DNA of 64,000 bases from the NCBI RefSeq assembly GCF_017874375.1, contig NZ_JAGGLK010000001.1, positions 496,001 through 560,000 on the forward strand, read 5' to 3'. The notes under the pieces were generated by a model. That model saw only the letters and a program-made list of their open reading frames with translations, searched no databases and was not told where the DNA came from. A program made the position numbers and the translations under genes. This DNA is from Methanohalophilus levihalophilus (lineage in GTDB: Archaea; Halobacteriota; Methanosarcinia; Methanosarcinales; Methanosarcinaceae). This document shows positions 1-9,839 of the stretch, in pieces (the stretch's first letter is position 1; every line of letters begins with the position of its first letter).

Positions 1-1854
1 CATTACATCCTCAAGGGTAAGTGGTTCAAAGAATAGCTTGTCGGATGTATCATAGTCAGTGGAAACCGTTTCGGGGTTGTTGTTGATGATATGTGTTTCA
101 ATTCCCTCTTCCCTTATTGCACGTACTGCGTGTACGGTACAGTAATCAAACTCAATACCCTGACCGATACGAATTGGACCTGCGCCGAGAATCAGGATTT
201 TCTTATTGTCAGAGGGCTCACATTCATCCATGGTTTCATAACATGAATAATAGTAAGGAGTTGCAGCAGCAAACTCAGCTGCACAGGTATCTACCATCTT
301 GTACGTGGCATTAATTCCTGCTTCTCTCCTGATATCATTAATTTCTTCACGGCTTCTTGATGTGAGTTCTGCAATACGGGCATCAGTCAATCCCATCTGC
401 TTTGCTGTTCTCAGCAGTTCTGAATCAATGGCACCTGAAACAACAAGAGAACTTGCAAGCTTCTTTTCCGTTTCCACAATGTTGCTCATCTTCTCGATGA
501 AGAAGGGATCAATACCTGAAAGTTCGGATATCTTTTCAATGGAATAGCCTTTCTGCAGGGCATTGTAGATGACATAAAGACGCTCACTGGTTGGGGTCTT
601 CAATAATGTTACAATCTCTGCATCATCCCATTCATCTACTCCAAGACTCATACCATTTTCAAGGGAACGCACCGCTTTGAGAAGGGATTCCTCAATTGTC
701 CTTCCAATGGACATTACTTCTCCAGTACTCTTCATGGAAGTGGTAAGTGTTTTGTCAGCAGTTACAAACTTGTCAAAGGGCCAGCGTGGAATCTTTGTTA
801 CAATGTAGTCAATAGTAGGTTCAAATGAAGCAGGAGTTTTCTTTGTAACATCGTTAGGGATCTCGTCGAGAGTCATACCAACAGCAATCTTTGCTGTTAC
901 CCTTGCAATCGGATAACCTGTTGCCTTTGACGCAAGAGCTGATGATCTTGATACACGTGGATTGACTTCAACAATCCTGTAGTCCCCATCCTTGGCGGCA
1001 AACTGGATGTTACATCCACCCTCAATATCGAGTTCCCTTATGATCTTGATTGCTGCTGTACGGAGCATCTGGTGTTCCTCATCATTAAGAGTCTGTGAGG
1101 GAGTAACCACCATGGATTCTCCGGTGTGGACACCCATTGGGTCAAGGTTTTCCATGTTACAAATTACAATACATGTATCATTGGAATCACGCATTACTTC
1201 GTACTCGAATTCTATCCAGCCGAGTACACTTTCCTCAATAAGCACCTGGTTAATACGGCTTCGGCGAATACCACGTTCCACAATCTCAAGGAGCTCTTCA
1301 CGTGTGTGGGCAATTCCACCACCTGCTCCTCCAAGAGTGTATGCTGGTCTGATGATAAGTGGAAGGCCGAGTTCGTCTATGAGTTCTTCAGCTTCCTTTA
1401 ATGATGAAATGGCTTTGCTGCGGGGTACTTTCTCACCGATCTTTTCCATGGTTGCTTTGAAAAGCTCCCTGTCTTCGGTGTTTTTAATAGCTTCAAGGGA
1501 AGTTCCAAGCAGTTTTACACCGTATTTGTCAAGTATACCACGCTCTGCCAGTTCACTGGTAACATTGAGACCGGTTTGTCCACCAAGACCTGCAATAATA
1601 CCGTCAGGACGCTCTTTCTCAATGATTCCTCCAATTATTTCGGGATCAAGGGGTTCAATATAAACAGCATCCGCAGTCTCAGGATCAGTCATGATAGTTG
1701 CAGGGTTGGAGTTTACGAGAACAACCTCGAAACCTTCCTCGCGAAGGGACCTGCATGCCTGACTTCCTGAGAAATCAAATTCTGCTGCCTGACCAATCAT
1801 AATTGGGCCGGAGCCGATAAGCATAATCTTTTTAATTCCTTCCTTAACTGGCAT
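1..1854 (-). CDS. carB: carbamoyl-phosphate synthase large subunit (3' end beyond the window)
   Basis: ATP-grasp subunit that makes carbamoyl phosphate from bicarbonate, ammonia and two ATP for pyrimidine and arginine synthesis. The 618 codons present cover the N-terminal carboxyphosphate half and the start of the second half. The N-terminus carries the nucleotide-binding motif [17 protein letters not shown], and the duplicated [17 protein letters not shown] begins near residue 555, as expected for the internal repeat. The protein continues past base 1, so the gene is cut by the window, not truncated. Its ATG (1854-1852) overlaps the carA stop by one base (TGATG), so translation is probably coupled to carA. 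Confidence 0.97.
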   Translation of the reverse strand, partial: MPVKEGIKKIMLIGSGPIMIGQAAEFDFSGSQACRSLREEGFEVVLVNSNPATIMTDPETADAVYIEPLDPEIIGGIIEKERPDGIIAGLGGQTGLNVTSELAERGILDKYGVKLLGTSLEAIKNTEDRELFKATMEKIGEKVPRSKAISSLKEAEELIDELGLPLIIRPAYTLGGAGGGIAHTREELLEIVERGIRRSRINQVLIEESVLGWIEFEYEVMRDSNDTCIVICNMENLDPMGVHTGESMVVTPSQTLNDEEHQMLRTAAIKIIRELDIEGGCNIQFAAKDGDYRIVEVNPRVSRSSALASKATGYPIARVTAKIAVGMTLDEIPNDVTKKTPASFEPTIDYIVTKIPRWPFDKFVTADKTLTTSMKSTGEVMSIGRTIEESLLKAVRSLENGMSLGVDEWDDAEIVTLLKTPTSERLYVIYNALQKGYSIEKISELSGIDPFFIEKMSNIVETEKKLASSLVVSGAIDSELLRTAKQMGLTDARIAELTSRSREEINDIRREAGINATYKMVDTCAAEFAAATPYYYSCYETMDECEPSDNKKILILGAGPIRIGQGIEFDYCTVHAVRAIREEGIETHIINNNPETVSTDYDTSDKLFFEPLTLEDVM

Positions 1855-2948
1855 CAGTTGTCACCTCCCATCATCTTGTTAACCCTGCCAAAAAACAGTT
1901 TCTCGGTATCAAGTGGACCGGGATGTGCATCCGGATGATACTGGACACTGAGAACATCCAGATCACGGTGAGCCACTCCTTCCACTGTTTTGTCATTGGC
2001 ATTGAGTTCCGTAATTGTAAGATCTGTGTGTTCAAGTGAGTCCCCATCCACAGCAAAACCATGGTTCTGGGAAGTAATGTGTACAATGGATGTTGCAAGA
2101 TCCTTCACAGGCTGGTTTCCTCCCCTGTGACCGAATTTTAGTTTGTATGTATCTGCTCCAAGAGCAATGGAAATTACCTGATGACCAAGACAGATTCCGG
2201 CTATCGGAAGTTCGGAAGAGAATTCCTTGACAGCCTTAATGGCCTCAGTAGCGTTTTGTGGATCTCCAGGACCATTGGAGAAAAAGAGCAAATCCGGTTC
2301 GTAGCTTGCAATGTCGTTAACAGATGTTGAAGCCGGGACAACCTGCACATTAATCCCTCTTGCAATAAGGCTGTCAATGATTTGAGTCTTCATACCGAGA
2401 TCAACAAGAACAACTGTTTTTGATTTTTCAGTTGCCCCTATTCCTTTTACAAGATAAGGTGACTGGCATGTTACTTTTGATATAAGATCGATTTCAGAAA
2501 TCGGAGGAACTTCACGGGCAAGTTGAACGGCTTCATCGCCGTCATCACTGCCTACAATCAGGGCAGCACGCATTGTACCGTGTTCCCTGTTGTTGATAGT
2601 GAGCATTCGGGTATCAATACCGGAAATTCCGGGTTTACCCTCATCCTCCATAAGTTTGTAAATTGTTTTCTTTGACCTGTGGTGTGATGGCTCTGGACAG
2701 GCTTCCCTGACAACCAGACCTTCTGCTTTTACACCGTCTGACTGGAAGCATTCTTCGCTTACACCATAATTTCCTATAAGTGGATAGGTGAACATGAGAA
2801 TCTGACCCTTGTAGGAAGGATCGGACAGAGCCTCCTCATACCCGGTATATTGGGTTGTAAAAACAAGTTCTCCACAGACTGTACCTTCGGCACCAAAACC
2901 AGTGCCTTTAACAACCGTACCATCTTCTAATCCAAGAACTGCATGCAT
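1854..2948 (-). CDS. carA: carbamoyl-phosphate synthase small subunit (glutamine amidotransferase)
   Basis: Hydrolyses glutamine and channels ammonia to CarB. The protein is 364 aa, the normal size. It has an N-terminal CPSase_sm domain (residues 1-135) and a C-terminal class I amidotransferase domain with the nucleophile elbow GICLGHQ and the catalytic His/Glu near [11 protein letters not shown] chose the ATG at 2948 (Met-His-Ala-Val-Leu) because CAGGT lies just upstream and the family begins there. An in-frame ATG at 2984 would add twelve unconserved residues. It forms a two-gene operon with carB, which follows with a one-base overlap. Confidence 0.96.
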   Translation of the reverse strand: MHAVLGLEDGTVVKGTGFGAEGTVCGELVFTTQYTGYEEALSDPSYKGQILMFTYPLIGNYGVSEECFQSDGVKAEGLVVREACPEPSHHRSKKTIYKLMEDEGKPGISGIDTRMLTINNREHGTMRAALIVGSDDGDEAVQLAREVPPISEIDLISKVTCQSPYLVKGIGATEKSKTVVLVDLGMKTQIIDSLIARGINVQVVPASTSVNDIASYEPDLLFFSNGPGDPQNATEAIKAVKEFSSELPIAGICLGHQVISIALGADTYKLKFGHRGGNQPVKDLATSIVHITSQNHGFAVDGDSLEHTDLTITELNANDKTVEGVAHRDLDVLSVQYHPDAHPGPLDTEKLFFGRVNKMMGGDN

Positions 2949-3034
2949 AATCGGAACCTGCGTATACATGTTAAAGGTCAGCAATAAGTATTTCGATAGA
3001 AAAAGGAAAAAGAGTGTTCATTAATAGTATTTTC

Positions 3035-3994
3035 TTATAATTCCCTGAGGAATAATAATACAAAAAGAACAATAAAGAATGCGACAACCACACCAGCCAC
3101 AGCTGTTGCATAAATTGGTTCTTCCTCAAAGAGATCTATTATTGAGTCAATTGTTCCCTTTGGGGCGTCTTCATCTGCAGGATCATAGACGATATCATCA
3201 AGTTCAAATTCTGCCAGCCAGATTCCATTCTCATCTCCCAGATCGGAAACATATGCTATTGTTCCACCATTCGGATTCCATGAAGGGGATTGTTCGATAG
3301 CAGAATCAAAAGTAAGTCGTACCGTTCTGGTTCCTTCAAGGTTCATGATCCAGAGATCAGTGTATTCACCTTCGTCCGAAACAAATGCTATCCATTCCCC
3401 ATTAGGGCTTACAGATGGAGATTTTTCAGAATATGACGTATTTGTAACCTTGAAAGCAGGACGACCATCAAGATAGGAAATCCAGAGATCGCCGTTCAGG
3501 GAATAAATTAAGCTATCCCCGGATGGGAACCAGCTGACTTTCTCTTCAGCACCGGTAGTAGATGTCACCTGTGTCCTGTTTTCCCCGGAAGCATCCATAA
3601 GCCAGATATCATTTGTTCCGGATATCTTAGAAAGATAAGCAATATATGTACCGTCAGGTGAAGATACCGGATAGCGGGAGTCTGCATTTTTGGTTATCTG
3701 TGTACGGTTTTGGCCGTTAGTATCGATTACATGGATGTTTATATGATCTCCGGTGAACGGACTACGTTGCTGTGAAGCAAAGAAGATTTTCTCACCGGTT
3801 ACATCAAAACATGGGTCTCCATCCCATGCAAGACTATCATAGACTCGCTTCTGGTCTGACCCATCAGGCTTCATAATCCAGATACTCTGGTCTTTCACAA
3901 ATGTGATTAAATCGCCATCAGAGTTCCAGCACGGTGAAATATAATTTTTACCTTCGGTGATCTTAATATTATCAGAGCCTGCTGTAAGGCCCAC
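3035..3994 (-). CDS. TolB/PD40-type beta-propeller protein, exported and C-terminally membrane anchored
   Basis: The protein consists of about six PD40/WD40-like repeats with recurring motifs such as SPDGTYIAYLS, SPNGEWIAFVSDEG and NPNGGTIAYVSD. These are followed by a Pro/Asp/Glu-rich linker and one C-terminal membrane segment (about residues 295-317) with a short Arg-containing tail. The first conventional start is GTG at 3994. The reading frame stays open for 23 more codons upstream and encodes a good signal peptide ending SVGLTAG, but without ATG, GTG or TTG. A GGTGATC ribosome-binding sequence sits just before an ATA at 4063, so the real start is probably at 4063. Function is unknown. 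Related propellers act as extracytoplasmic binding scaffolds. Confidence 0.8.
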   Translation of the reverse strand: MGLTAGSDNIKITEGKNYISPCWNSDGDLITFVKDQSIWIMKPDGSDQKRVYDSLAWDGDPCFDVTGEKIFFASQQRSPFTGDHINIHVIDTNGQNRTQITKNADSRYPVSSPDGTYIAYLSKISGTNDIWLMDASGENRTQVTSTTGAEEKVSWFPSGDSLIYSLNGDLWISYLDGRPAFKVTNTSYSEKSPSVSPNGEWIAFVSDEGEYTDLWIMNLEGTRTVRLTFDSAIEQSPSWNPNGGTIAYVSDLGDENGIWLAEFELDDIVYDPADEDAPKGTIDSIIDLFEEEPIYATAVAGVVVAFFIVLFVLLFLREL

Positions 3995-4087
3995 GCTCAG
4001 GATGGAAATTAATAATGCAACAAAAATAAATAATGAAATATTACCGATGTTATTGCGGATTATTTGATCACCGGTAATTATATTACT

Positions 4088-5992
4088 TCATTTGCTATTT
4101 AAAAATGTCTCAATTTTCTTTTTAAGAACTTCACTCACAAGCTTGCCATCGGCTTTCCCCCGGAATTGCCCCATAACAATTCCCATGAGAGGGCCTACGG
4201 CACCATGTCCTTTTTCCAAAACGAAATCCGCTCTTTCCACAACTATTTTTTCGGCAAACTCTTCAATCTGGGAGACATCAACGCCGGTGAACCCAAGAGA
4301 ATCAAGTGCATCCTCAAGTTTTTCCCCGGGGTTCTTTGCAAATTCACGAAGGAGGTCTCCAATTCCTTCCTTAGCTGCTTTGCCTTCTGCAACTGCACCA
4401 AAAACAGATAGGAAATGCGAATCAGTGAGCCTATCGGTTTCAACTCCGTTACGGCGCAGCTCCGGAATCATCCCTGTAAGGGTTCTGGATATGAGAGTTG
4501 GGGTAACCGTATTATCTGAACTGAATTTGTCCATCAGTTCTTCGAAAAGTGGAAGATACTGAGAGTATACGATTTTTTCCGCGAGCTCTTCATTTAGGTC
4601 GTATTCCTGCACAAACCTGCCGCATTTTTCCGTAAGCAGTTCAGGAAGTACAATTGAATCGTAGTAATCCCTTGAAATATCAATCGCTGGAACATCTGTT
4701 TCAGGATACATTCTGGATGCTCCAGGAAGCGGTCTCATGTATGCGCTATTGCCATCAGGGAGTGCTCGACGTGTTTCCTCCGGGACAAATTCTAGAGCTT
4801 CCTGTGCCCTTATTAAAACGCTTTCCATGGCTCCATATGCTCTTTCTTTTCTATCAGCAACCAGAGCTACGGCACCTCCTTCCATTGCACCTACTGCATC
4901 CCTGAGAGCATCAACTTCTTCCTGGGTAATGCCATATTTTGGCAACTCATCTGTGTGGAAAATACCTCCCACACCTGATGTTTTTGCCCTGTCGGAAAAT
5001 TCCGTCCCAAGCCTTCTGCCGGGCTGGACTTCCCTGCCAATCAGGCCGTCAAAACCACGCAGCAGGACGGCATAGACTTTACCTTTCTTAATGGATTTCT
5101 TGATGACTTTGGACTCTGTGTCCTTGAAAATGTCAGTTACATCAAATATCTCATCAACAACAGACGCATTTCTGGAAAGCAATTCTTTGCGAATTTCCAG
5201 CAGGTTTACCTGGCGTTCAACTTCTCTTTCCACAATGGTTTCAATCATATCAAGTGCCTGTACACCCTTGATTTCAACCCTTGCACCTTCTGCAATAGAG
5301 ATGTTAACATCCTGACGAATTGTTCCCAAGCCACGCTTCACTCGACCTGTCGAGCGCAGGAGCATTCCTATCATTTCCGCGGTTTCCCTTGCATGTGACG
5401 GAGAAATTATATCCGGGGCTGTTCCAATTTCCACAAGCGGTATCCCGAGCCTGTCAAGGGAATAAATAATTGTGTCTCCGGCATCCTCCAGCTTCTGGGA
5501 AGCTTCTTCTTCAAGACATAGAACGTCCACGCCTACATTTAATTCGCTTGTCGGGACCACGCCTGCATTTGCAAGGAAAGCAGTCCTCTGGAACCCCGAG
5601 GTATTTGATCCATCCACAACAATTTTCCGCATTACATGAAGCTGATCAACCGGCTGCATCTCAAGAAGCTTTGCAACGGTAAGTCCTATTTCCAGAGCTT
5701 CGGAATTCAATTCGGATGGTGGTTCTTCATCATATTCTACCAGACAGGTGGTATCATATCCCTTGTACACATAGCGGCGATTCACCTTAAGCTGCTCCAC
5801 TGCAGCCCTGTCTTTTTCTCCCATTTCGCTTTCAGTAGCGCACAAGTAGCGGAAAAACTCAATGTTGGATTCTGAAGTATCACGAAGAACCGTAGGACAG
5901 TGACAAAACAGTTTTTCCTTCGAATCAAGTTGCTGGTGGATTTCCAGCCCGCATTTTAGACCTAATTTCCTGTAATCAATTTCAGCGCTCAT
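4088..5992 (-). CDS. gatE: glutamyl-tRNA(Gln) amidotransferase subunit E
   Basis: The tRNA-binding and kinase subunit of the archaeal GatDE complex, which converts Glu-tRNA(Gln) to Gln-tRNA(Gln). The protein is 634 aa, full length. The family signature GLEIHQQLD is at residues 16-24, followed by CHCP and [11 protein letters not shown], then the GatB-like cradle with [12 protein letters not shown]. The AspRS-type insertion lies in the middle (about 270-410), and the helical and YqeY-like tail is at the C-terminus. The partner gatD is not adjacent: the gene upstream is an unrelated regulator, so gatD must lie elsewhere. Confidence 0.97.
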   Translation of the reverse strand: MSAEIDYRKLGLKCGLEIHQQLDSKEKLFCHCPTVLRDTSESNIEFFRYLCATESEMGEKDRAAVEQLKVNRRYVYKGYDTTCLVEYDEEPPSELNSEALEIGLTVAKLLEMQPVDQLHVMRKIVVDGSNTSGFQRTAFLANAGVVPTSELNVGVDVLCLEEEASQKLEDAGDTIIYSLDRLGIPLVEIGTAPDIISPSHARETAEMIGMLLRSTGRVKRGLGTIRQDVNISIAEGARVEIKGVQALDMIETIVEREVERQVNLLEIRKELLSRNASVVDEIFDVTDIFKDTESKVIKKSIKKGKVYAVLLRGFDGLIGREVQPGRRLGTEFSDRAKTSGVGGIFHTDELPKYGITQEEVDALRDAVGAMEGGAVALVADRKERAYGAMESVLIRAQEALEFVPEETRRALPDGNSAYMRPLPGASRMYPETDVPAIDISRDYYDSIVLPELLTEKCGRFVQEYDLNEELAEKIVYSQYLPLFEELMDKFSSDNTVTPTLISRTLTGMIPELRRNGVETDRLTDSHFLSVFGAVAEGKAAKEGIGDLLREFAKNPGEKLEDALDSLGFTGVDVSQIEEFAEKIVVERADFVLEKGHGAVGPLMGIVMGQFRGKADGKLVSEVLKKKIETFLNSK

Positions 5993-6166
5993 GGGAACAT
6001 CACCGATAATAAGAATCCGCTATCATGGAATTAGAGAAATTTATAGTAAAGTTACAATTACAGTCCATCATTAAAGGTATAGGTTGTATTAAACTTCACC
6101 TATTGTTTCAATAAAGCTGTCTGGGAGATTACTTCAACCCTTATTGAAAAAAAGAAAAATATTATC

Positions 6167-6883
6167 TCAGGTTTTGATATAGAGAGCGTTTTCTACATTT
6201 TCTCTGATGGACGGATTAATAAAATATCTCTTGTATTTTCCATCAGATTCAAAATCAATGATTCCTTCATTGTGCATGTCACTTATGTGCCAATGTACCG
6301 TGCTTTTATCCAGATTAAAAGTTTGTGTGATTTCTTGATTTGTCATCCCAGGCTTTTGAATTATAGATAGCAAAATCGATTTTCTTGTACTATTTCGCAT
6401 AGCATGTGCGATCTTCTTTTCAGTATCCGTATATTTACTGGATTTCTTAAAAAGAAGTGTGAATTTACCTTTTTTTGCATGAGTTATTTTGTTGGACAAT
6501 TGAAGAGTTCGCACATGATATCGAACGCTACTTCTATTCAATCCCATATCTTTTTCGATATCAGTTATCGTGCTTCCAGGATTCATGGTTATGTAACAAA
6601 GAATTCGATTCCTATTTTGATTTCCATTATATTTCTTTATTCTTCCTAAAAACAGTGGCAAGAATTTATAAAATGCAAATGAGATTCCCAACAGACCGGA
6701 TATATAAACAATTTGAAGGGACAATGGAAGCTCAAAAAATGAAAGGTTGGCATCTGCTCCTCCACCTTCATACAGACCTCTTTCAGGTCCAGTATATGGA
6801 ACTATTTCATACTCGCTTGCATTTACCAAAACAGGACTGCAAACAAATAAAAAAAATAAAAGAGAAATCAGTAATTTACTCAT
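6167..6883 (-). CDS. membrane-anchored winged-helix transcriptional regulator
   Basis: The protein is 238 aa. It has an N-terminal signal-like segment (residues 3-22), a short extracytoplasmic stretch, a membrane segment (about 55-80), then two tandem winged-helix domains in the cytoplasm. The motifs are DIEKDMGLNRSSVRYHVRTL near residue 108 and QEITQTFNLDKSTVHWHISD near residue 182. The layout suggests a one-component sensor whose outer part detects something at the cell surface. It begins 18 bases after the stop of the secreted-protein gene 6902-7324, has no clear ribosome-binding site of its own, and is probably coupled to that gene. It lies divergent from the secretion cluster starting at 7606 and is a candidate regulator of it (inference). 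Confidence 0.85.
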   Translation of the reverse strand: MSKLLISLLFFLFVCSPVLVNASEYEIVPYTGPERGLYEGGGADANLSFFELPLSLQIVYISGLLGISFAFYKFLPLFLGRIKKYNGNQNRNRILCYITMNPGSTITDIEKDMGLNRSSVRYHVRTLQLSNKITHAKKGKFTLLFKKSSKYTDTEKKIAHAMRNSTRKSILLSIIQKPGMTNQEITQTFNLDKSTVHWHISDMHNEGIIDFESDGKYKRYFINPSIRENVENALYIKT

Positions 6884-6901
6884 ATGTAATAAAAGTATTT
6901 T

Positions 6902-7324
6902 TTAGATATAATAGTCTTCCGTCCCTGTTACACGATAACCATAGACCTCATAATGCCACGTTCCAAGGTCAATTCCTCCGGATTTCTTAATCTCAATATT
7001 TATTCTTCCATCGGTGGCACCGTCAGAGCTATCATAAAATGTTCCGACTAGCTGGTTATCTGGATTGTAAACTTTTAATCGGAGTGAATCGCTTGTGTCA
7101 CCCCAATTCAAATCTATGTGAAGGGAAGTTGCGTAAGAACTGACTGACTTGCTATGCCAGTTTGTTTCTCCCTGTGTAATTGTATCGCCAACCCATCTTG
7201 GTGTTATACTGGTATCTGATTTGACAGGAACAACAGTGTACCCGTTATCCTGATTGGCTGTAGCACCGGCAAAGGATACTGAGAAAATCAGCACAATTAA
7301 TAATATTCCTATTTTCTTCATCAT
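6902..7324 (-). CDS. small secreted protein, function unknown
   Basis: The protein is 140 aa with a clean signal peptide (two Met, two Lys, hydrophobic core, cleavage near FAGATA). The mature part is about 118 residues and predicted mainly beta. It has motifs such as NWGDTSDSLRLKVYNPD and a C-terminal GTWHYEVYGY resembling pre-peptidase C-terminal or jelly-roll modules. I chose the ATG at 7324 because AGGAG lies seven bases upstream and the signal peptide starts there. The frame also opens further upstream with no such support. It is first in a two-gene operon with the membrane-anchored regulator 6167-6883, so it may be that regulator's periplasmic partner (inference). Confidence 0.8.
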   Translation of the reverse strand: MMKKIGILLIVLIFSVSFAGATANQDNGYTVVPVKSDTSITPRWVGDTITQGETNWHSKSVSSYATSLHIDLNWGDTSDSLRLKVYNPDNQLVGTFYDSSDGATDGRINIEIKKSGGIDLGTWHYEVYGYRVTGTEDYYI

Positions 7325-7365
7325 AAAAATTCTCCTATAATTTATCAAACTTTCATGTGAAAAAT

Positions 7366-7383
7366 GTAGGATATAACTTTTGT
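7366..7383 (-). promoter_or_regulatory. putative promoter of the 7324/6883 operon
   Basis: On the minus strand the sequence AAAAGTTATATCC lies about 45 bases upstream of the ATG at 7324. It looks like an archaeal BRE/TATA pair that would start transcription about 20 bases before the ribosome-binding site. Confidence 0.4.
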
Positions 7384-7433
7384 GACCATATCGTCCAACT
7401 GAAAGAAAACAGTTTGATGATTTGGTTAGAAAA

Positions 7434-7443
7434 TTTATATATT
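7434..7443 (+). promoter_or_regulatory. putative TATA box of the secretion cluster
   Basis: TTTATATATT preceded by purine-rich GAAAA (BRE-like). Transcription would start near 7462-7468, giving a leader of about 140 bases before the ATG at 7606. That leader contains the hairpin at 7487-7523. Confidence 0.5.
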
Positions 7444-7486
7444 GTTTCTTCATAGAGCATTGTGAGCATCTTTATGGTGTTCGGGA

Positions 7487-7523
7487 GTGGGCTAAGCTAT
7501 CTGAAATTGGTAGCTGAACTCAC
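7487..7523 (+). promoter_or_regulatory. long stem-loop in the leader of the secretion cluster
   Basis: GTGGGCTAAGCTA (7487-7499) pairs with TAGCTGAACTCAC (7511-7523) across an 11-base loop. Eleven of the thirteen positions pair, counting one G-U. It lies between the presumed promoter and the start codon at 7606, so it is in the transcript leader. It may stabilise the messenger or control translation. It matches no riboswitch I recognise. Confidence 0.45.
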
Positions 7524-7605
7524 AGAATGAGCAGGGGTATGTTTGAGATTTCGATTGCAAGCATAGCTTTGCTTTTGAATGAATTGAATAAATAGAGGAA
7601 AATAC

Positions 7606-8853
7606 ATGAAAACAAGAGAAACAAGAATTGCATCACTTTTTATGACGATGCTTATCATAGGTATGTTTGCAGTTGTGCCTGCAATGGCTTGTGTACCTGG
7701 AGAACCGAGTGGTTGTGAAGGAAGTTTAACAAATGCGGAAGAAACTAATTTAATAGAAATAATTGGTGCAGATAAAGAGAACTTCTATAATATAGCAGTT
7801 AAAAATGAACGAGTGAATGAAGTGAAAAGCGATCTTAGTGAACAAGGATTTAAAGAAGCAAACTTTGAAGCCTACGCTAAAGTCATAACACTCGATGACG
7901 GATCTATTCTTGAGACACAATTTGGTGTAATTGAGTTTGAATCATCTGAAGAAACAAAGGAATTGTTTTACATTTATGATCAGGAAACTGGTGAAAATCT
8001 AGTTTTGCTTGCTTCTGAAACAAATCTTGATCTAAATGAAATGAAGATTGGTGCTACTAATAAAAAGGAATATAAAACAACCGAAGTTAATGTCTATGAT
8101 CTTTTTAAAGTAAAGCCAAACAAACTTCCAGTTCCTTTGTTAAGGTACAATAATCTTAATACAGATATGAAAACTGATATACAGTCAATTGCTGACAAAG
8201 CAAATATCAAATCTGAAGATGAAATCGTTGGTATGCTAGAATACAACAATCAAAAAATAGTGCTTGTTGATTCAGATAATGAAGTAACTGAAATAGTTAC
8301 AGACGAACAGGGAAATATTATAGCAACATATCAGCTTGAGCCAACATTTGTTGGCAGTACCGAATACATGAACGAAGAAGCCAACATTCCACTGAAAACA
8401 ACAGTTGACCTATACAAACTAGACATTACAGTTCCTGACAGTAAAGGAAGTCCAGTTCAAACCTTGACAACAAACATCATCACTGCGGAAAATTCAGCAT
8501 GGAAAGAAATTGTTTGTGAACCATGTAAGTATACTAGCAAGGATATGAATGTTGTAGCGAAAGGTAAGTTTTACATAGACTATGGAAATGAAGTAGAATC
8601 TGTAACTCAAATGTCATATTCAGAAACAAATTGCAATATATGTATATCAAAATGTAGTTTTGAAAGATCTACCTCCGGAGGAAGCTATGAAAGACAAGTT
8701 GATGCTACTGGAATATGGGCCGTTAATCTAGCACCAGTAACAGCAAATTTCGAAATATCTTCATGGGTTTCTGTTGACAAATATGGAGATATGGATAGTG
8801 GTGCTTCAGAAGACTCTTGGCTAACTCCCGGATTTGGATGTTACGGTCCCTGA
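7606..8853 (+). CDS. secreted cysteine-rich protein, function unknown (first gene of the cluster)
   Basis: The protein is 415 aa. A signal peptide (residues 1-28) ends VVPAMA before Cys29. Eight cysteines are all predicted outside the membrane: two just after the cleavage site (CVPGEPSGC) and six in the last 125 residues (VCEPCKYT, TNCNICISKC, FGCYGP). The even number suggests four disulfides. An acidic Asp/Glu-rich N-terminal half is followed by a C-terminal half paralogous to the next gene (shared PVPL, LVDSDNEVTEIV, LYKLDITVP, EDSW). GAGG lies seven bases before the ATG. A terminator hairpin follows the stop, so this gene may be made in excess over those downstream. I do not recognise the family. 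Confidence 0.85.
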   Translation: MKTRETRIASLFMTMLIIGMFAVVPAMACVPGEPSGCEGSLTNAEETNLIEIIGADKENFYNIAVKNERVNEVKSDLSEQGFKEANFEAYAKVITLDDGSILETQFGVIEFESSEETKELFYIYDQETGENLVLLASETNLDLNEMKIGATNKKEYKTTEVNVYDLFKVKPNKLPVPLLRYNNLNTDMKTDIQSIADKANIKSEDEIVGMLEYNNQKIVLVDSDNEVTEIVTDEQGNIIATYQLEPTFVGSTEYMNEEANIPLKTTVDLYKLDITVPDSKGSPVQTLTTNIITAENSAWKEIVCEPCKYTSKDMNVVAKGKFYIDYGNEVESVTQMSYSETNCNICISKCSFERSTSGGSYERQVDATGIWAVNLAPVTANFEISSWVSVDKYGDMDSGASEDSWLTPGFGCYGP

Positions 8854-8871
8854 GTAATAGGCTATGACTAA

Positions 8872-8900
8872 AAGGTTGCATTTTAGCAACCTTATTTTTT
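8872..8900 (+). terminator. hairpin terminator or attenuator between the two secreted paralogues
   Basis: The perfect eight-base-pair stem AAGGTTGC/GCAACCTT with a six-base loop is followed by ATTTTTT. It lies 18 bases after the stop at 8853 and before the ribosome-binding site of the 8925 gene. It would end or reduce transcription after the first gene. Confidence 0.65.
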
Positions 8901-8924
8901 GCAGCAAGAGGAGAGATTGATCTT

Positions 8925-9764
8925 ATGTACAAAATGGTTTCTAAAAAAACAATTGCTATAACAATAAGTATGCTTTTGATTTTCAGTCTAATTTCTGCTT
9001 TAGCTACGTTACCTAGGAATCCTGCTCAATCAAGTAATCAGTTCGAGTTTTCAGAATTGTTTAGCTCATCTTTTCAGAAATTTCCAGTTCCTTTGAATAG
9101 CTATTCCATTTCACATAATTACATCGATTCAATTATTGATTCCGCATCTTTTACCACTAATCCTCAAAATGTGATCGGTTTCAGTGAGCTTGAAGAGGCG
9201 AATATTGTACTTATAGAATCAGATGGAAATATAACGGAAATAGTAGTTGATGACAAAGCCAATATTTTAGAAATAAATACATTTGAGATGAAAACACTTG
9301 CTTCAAGAGATTTTTCTGCATCAGGAGAATTAATAGAGGGTACAGTAATAGAATTATATGAGCTTGAAATTCCCCTACCAAACTCAAACAATTCTTCCTT
9401 TCTTACTGTAAATGCCCTCGGAATATCCCATGAAAGTTGGAAGGATGAAAACGGTTGTAAGAGAGATATAAATAAAAAAGTACGCCTTAAAGGACTTTTC
9501 TTTGTTGATAGTTCTGATAACGTACTTGTTACAGGAAATTCAGAGGTATTCACAAATTGTACTTTATTGTCAGTTACTGAAGCTAAAAGCAAATCACAGA
9601 GCGGCGAGATTGTTGGAGAATTCATCAATTCAGTGAAATGGGGAAGTAAAGGACTATTCATAAGTTCTGAATCAGAAAGAGAATCTCACATTGTTGTTGA
9701 TAAATTTCTGAATATCGAAATCTGGGTTACAGAAGATTCATGGATGGGCTGGAAGTTGTTTTGA
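8925..9764 (+). CDS. secreted paralogue of the 7606-8853 protein
   Basis: The protein is 279 aa with a signal peptide (about residues 5-27). It aligns with the C-terminal two-thirds of the preceding protein: PVPL, IVLIESDGNITEIVVDD against LVDSDNEVTEIVTDE, LYELEIPLP against LYKLDITVP, SWKDENGC against AWKEIVC, TNC against TNC, and a shared VDK...EDSW end. It lacks the acidic N-terminal region and has only two cysteines, matching two of the eight in the larger protein. GAGGAG lies about eleven bases before the ATG at 8925. A second Met four residues in is possible. Function is unknown. Confidence 0.85.
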   Translation: MYKMVSKKTIAITISMLLIFSLISALATLPRNPAQSSNQFEFSELFSSSFQKFPVPLNSYSISHNYIDSIIDSASFTTNPQNVIGFSELEEANIVLIESDGNITEIVVDDKANILEINTFEMKTLASRDFSASGELIEGTVIELYELEIPLPNSNNSSFLTVNALGISHESWKDENGCKRDINKKVRLKGLFFVDSSDNVLVTGNSEVFTNCTLLSVTEAKSKSQSGEIVGEFINSVKWGSKGLFISSESERESHIVVDKFLNIEIWVTEDSWMGWKLF

Positions 9765-9839
9765 AGCTCTAAGATCGTTAGATTCACCATACTTAGAGAG
9801 ATTTTTTGAATTTGCTTACTACTATAGGAAGGTATTTAA

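Noticed and set aside
6404-6990. Plus-strand frames across the regulator gene
   Set aside because: They lie opposite a well-supported regulator with signal and winged-helix domains and show no coding features.
7606-8853. Halocin C8 precursor
   Set aside because: The cysteine spacing and the lack of a compact C-terminal ten-cysteine peptide do not match. Only general similarity of a secreted Cys-rich protein.
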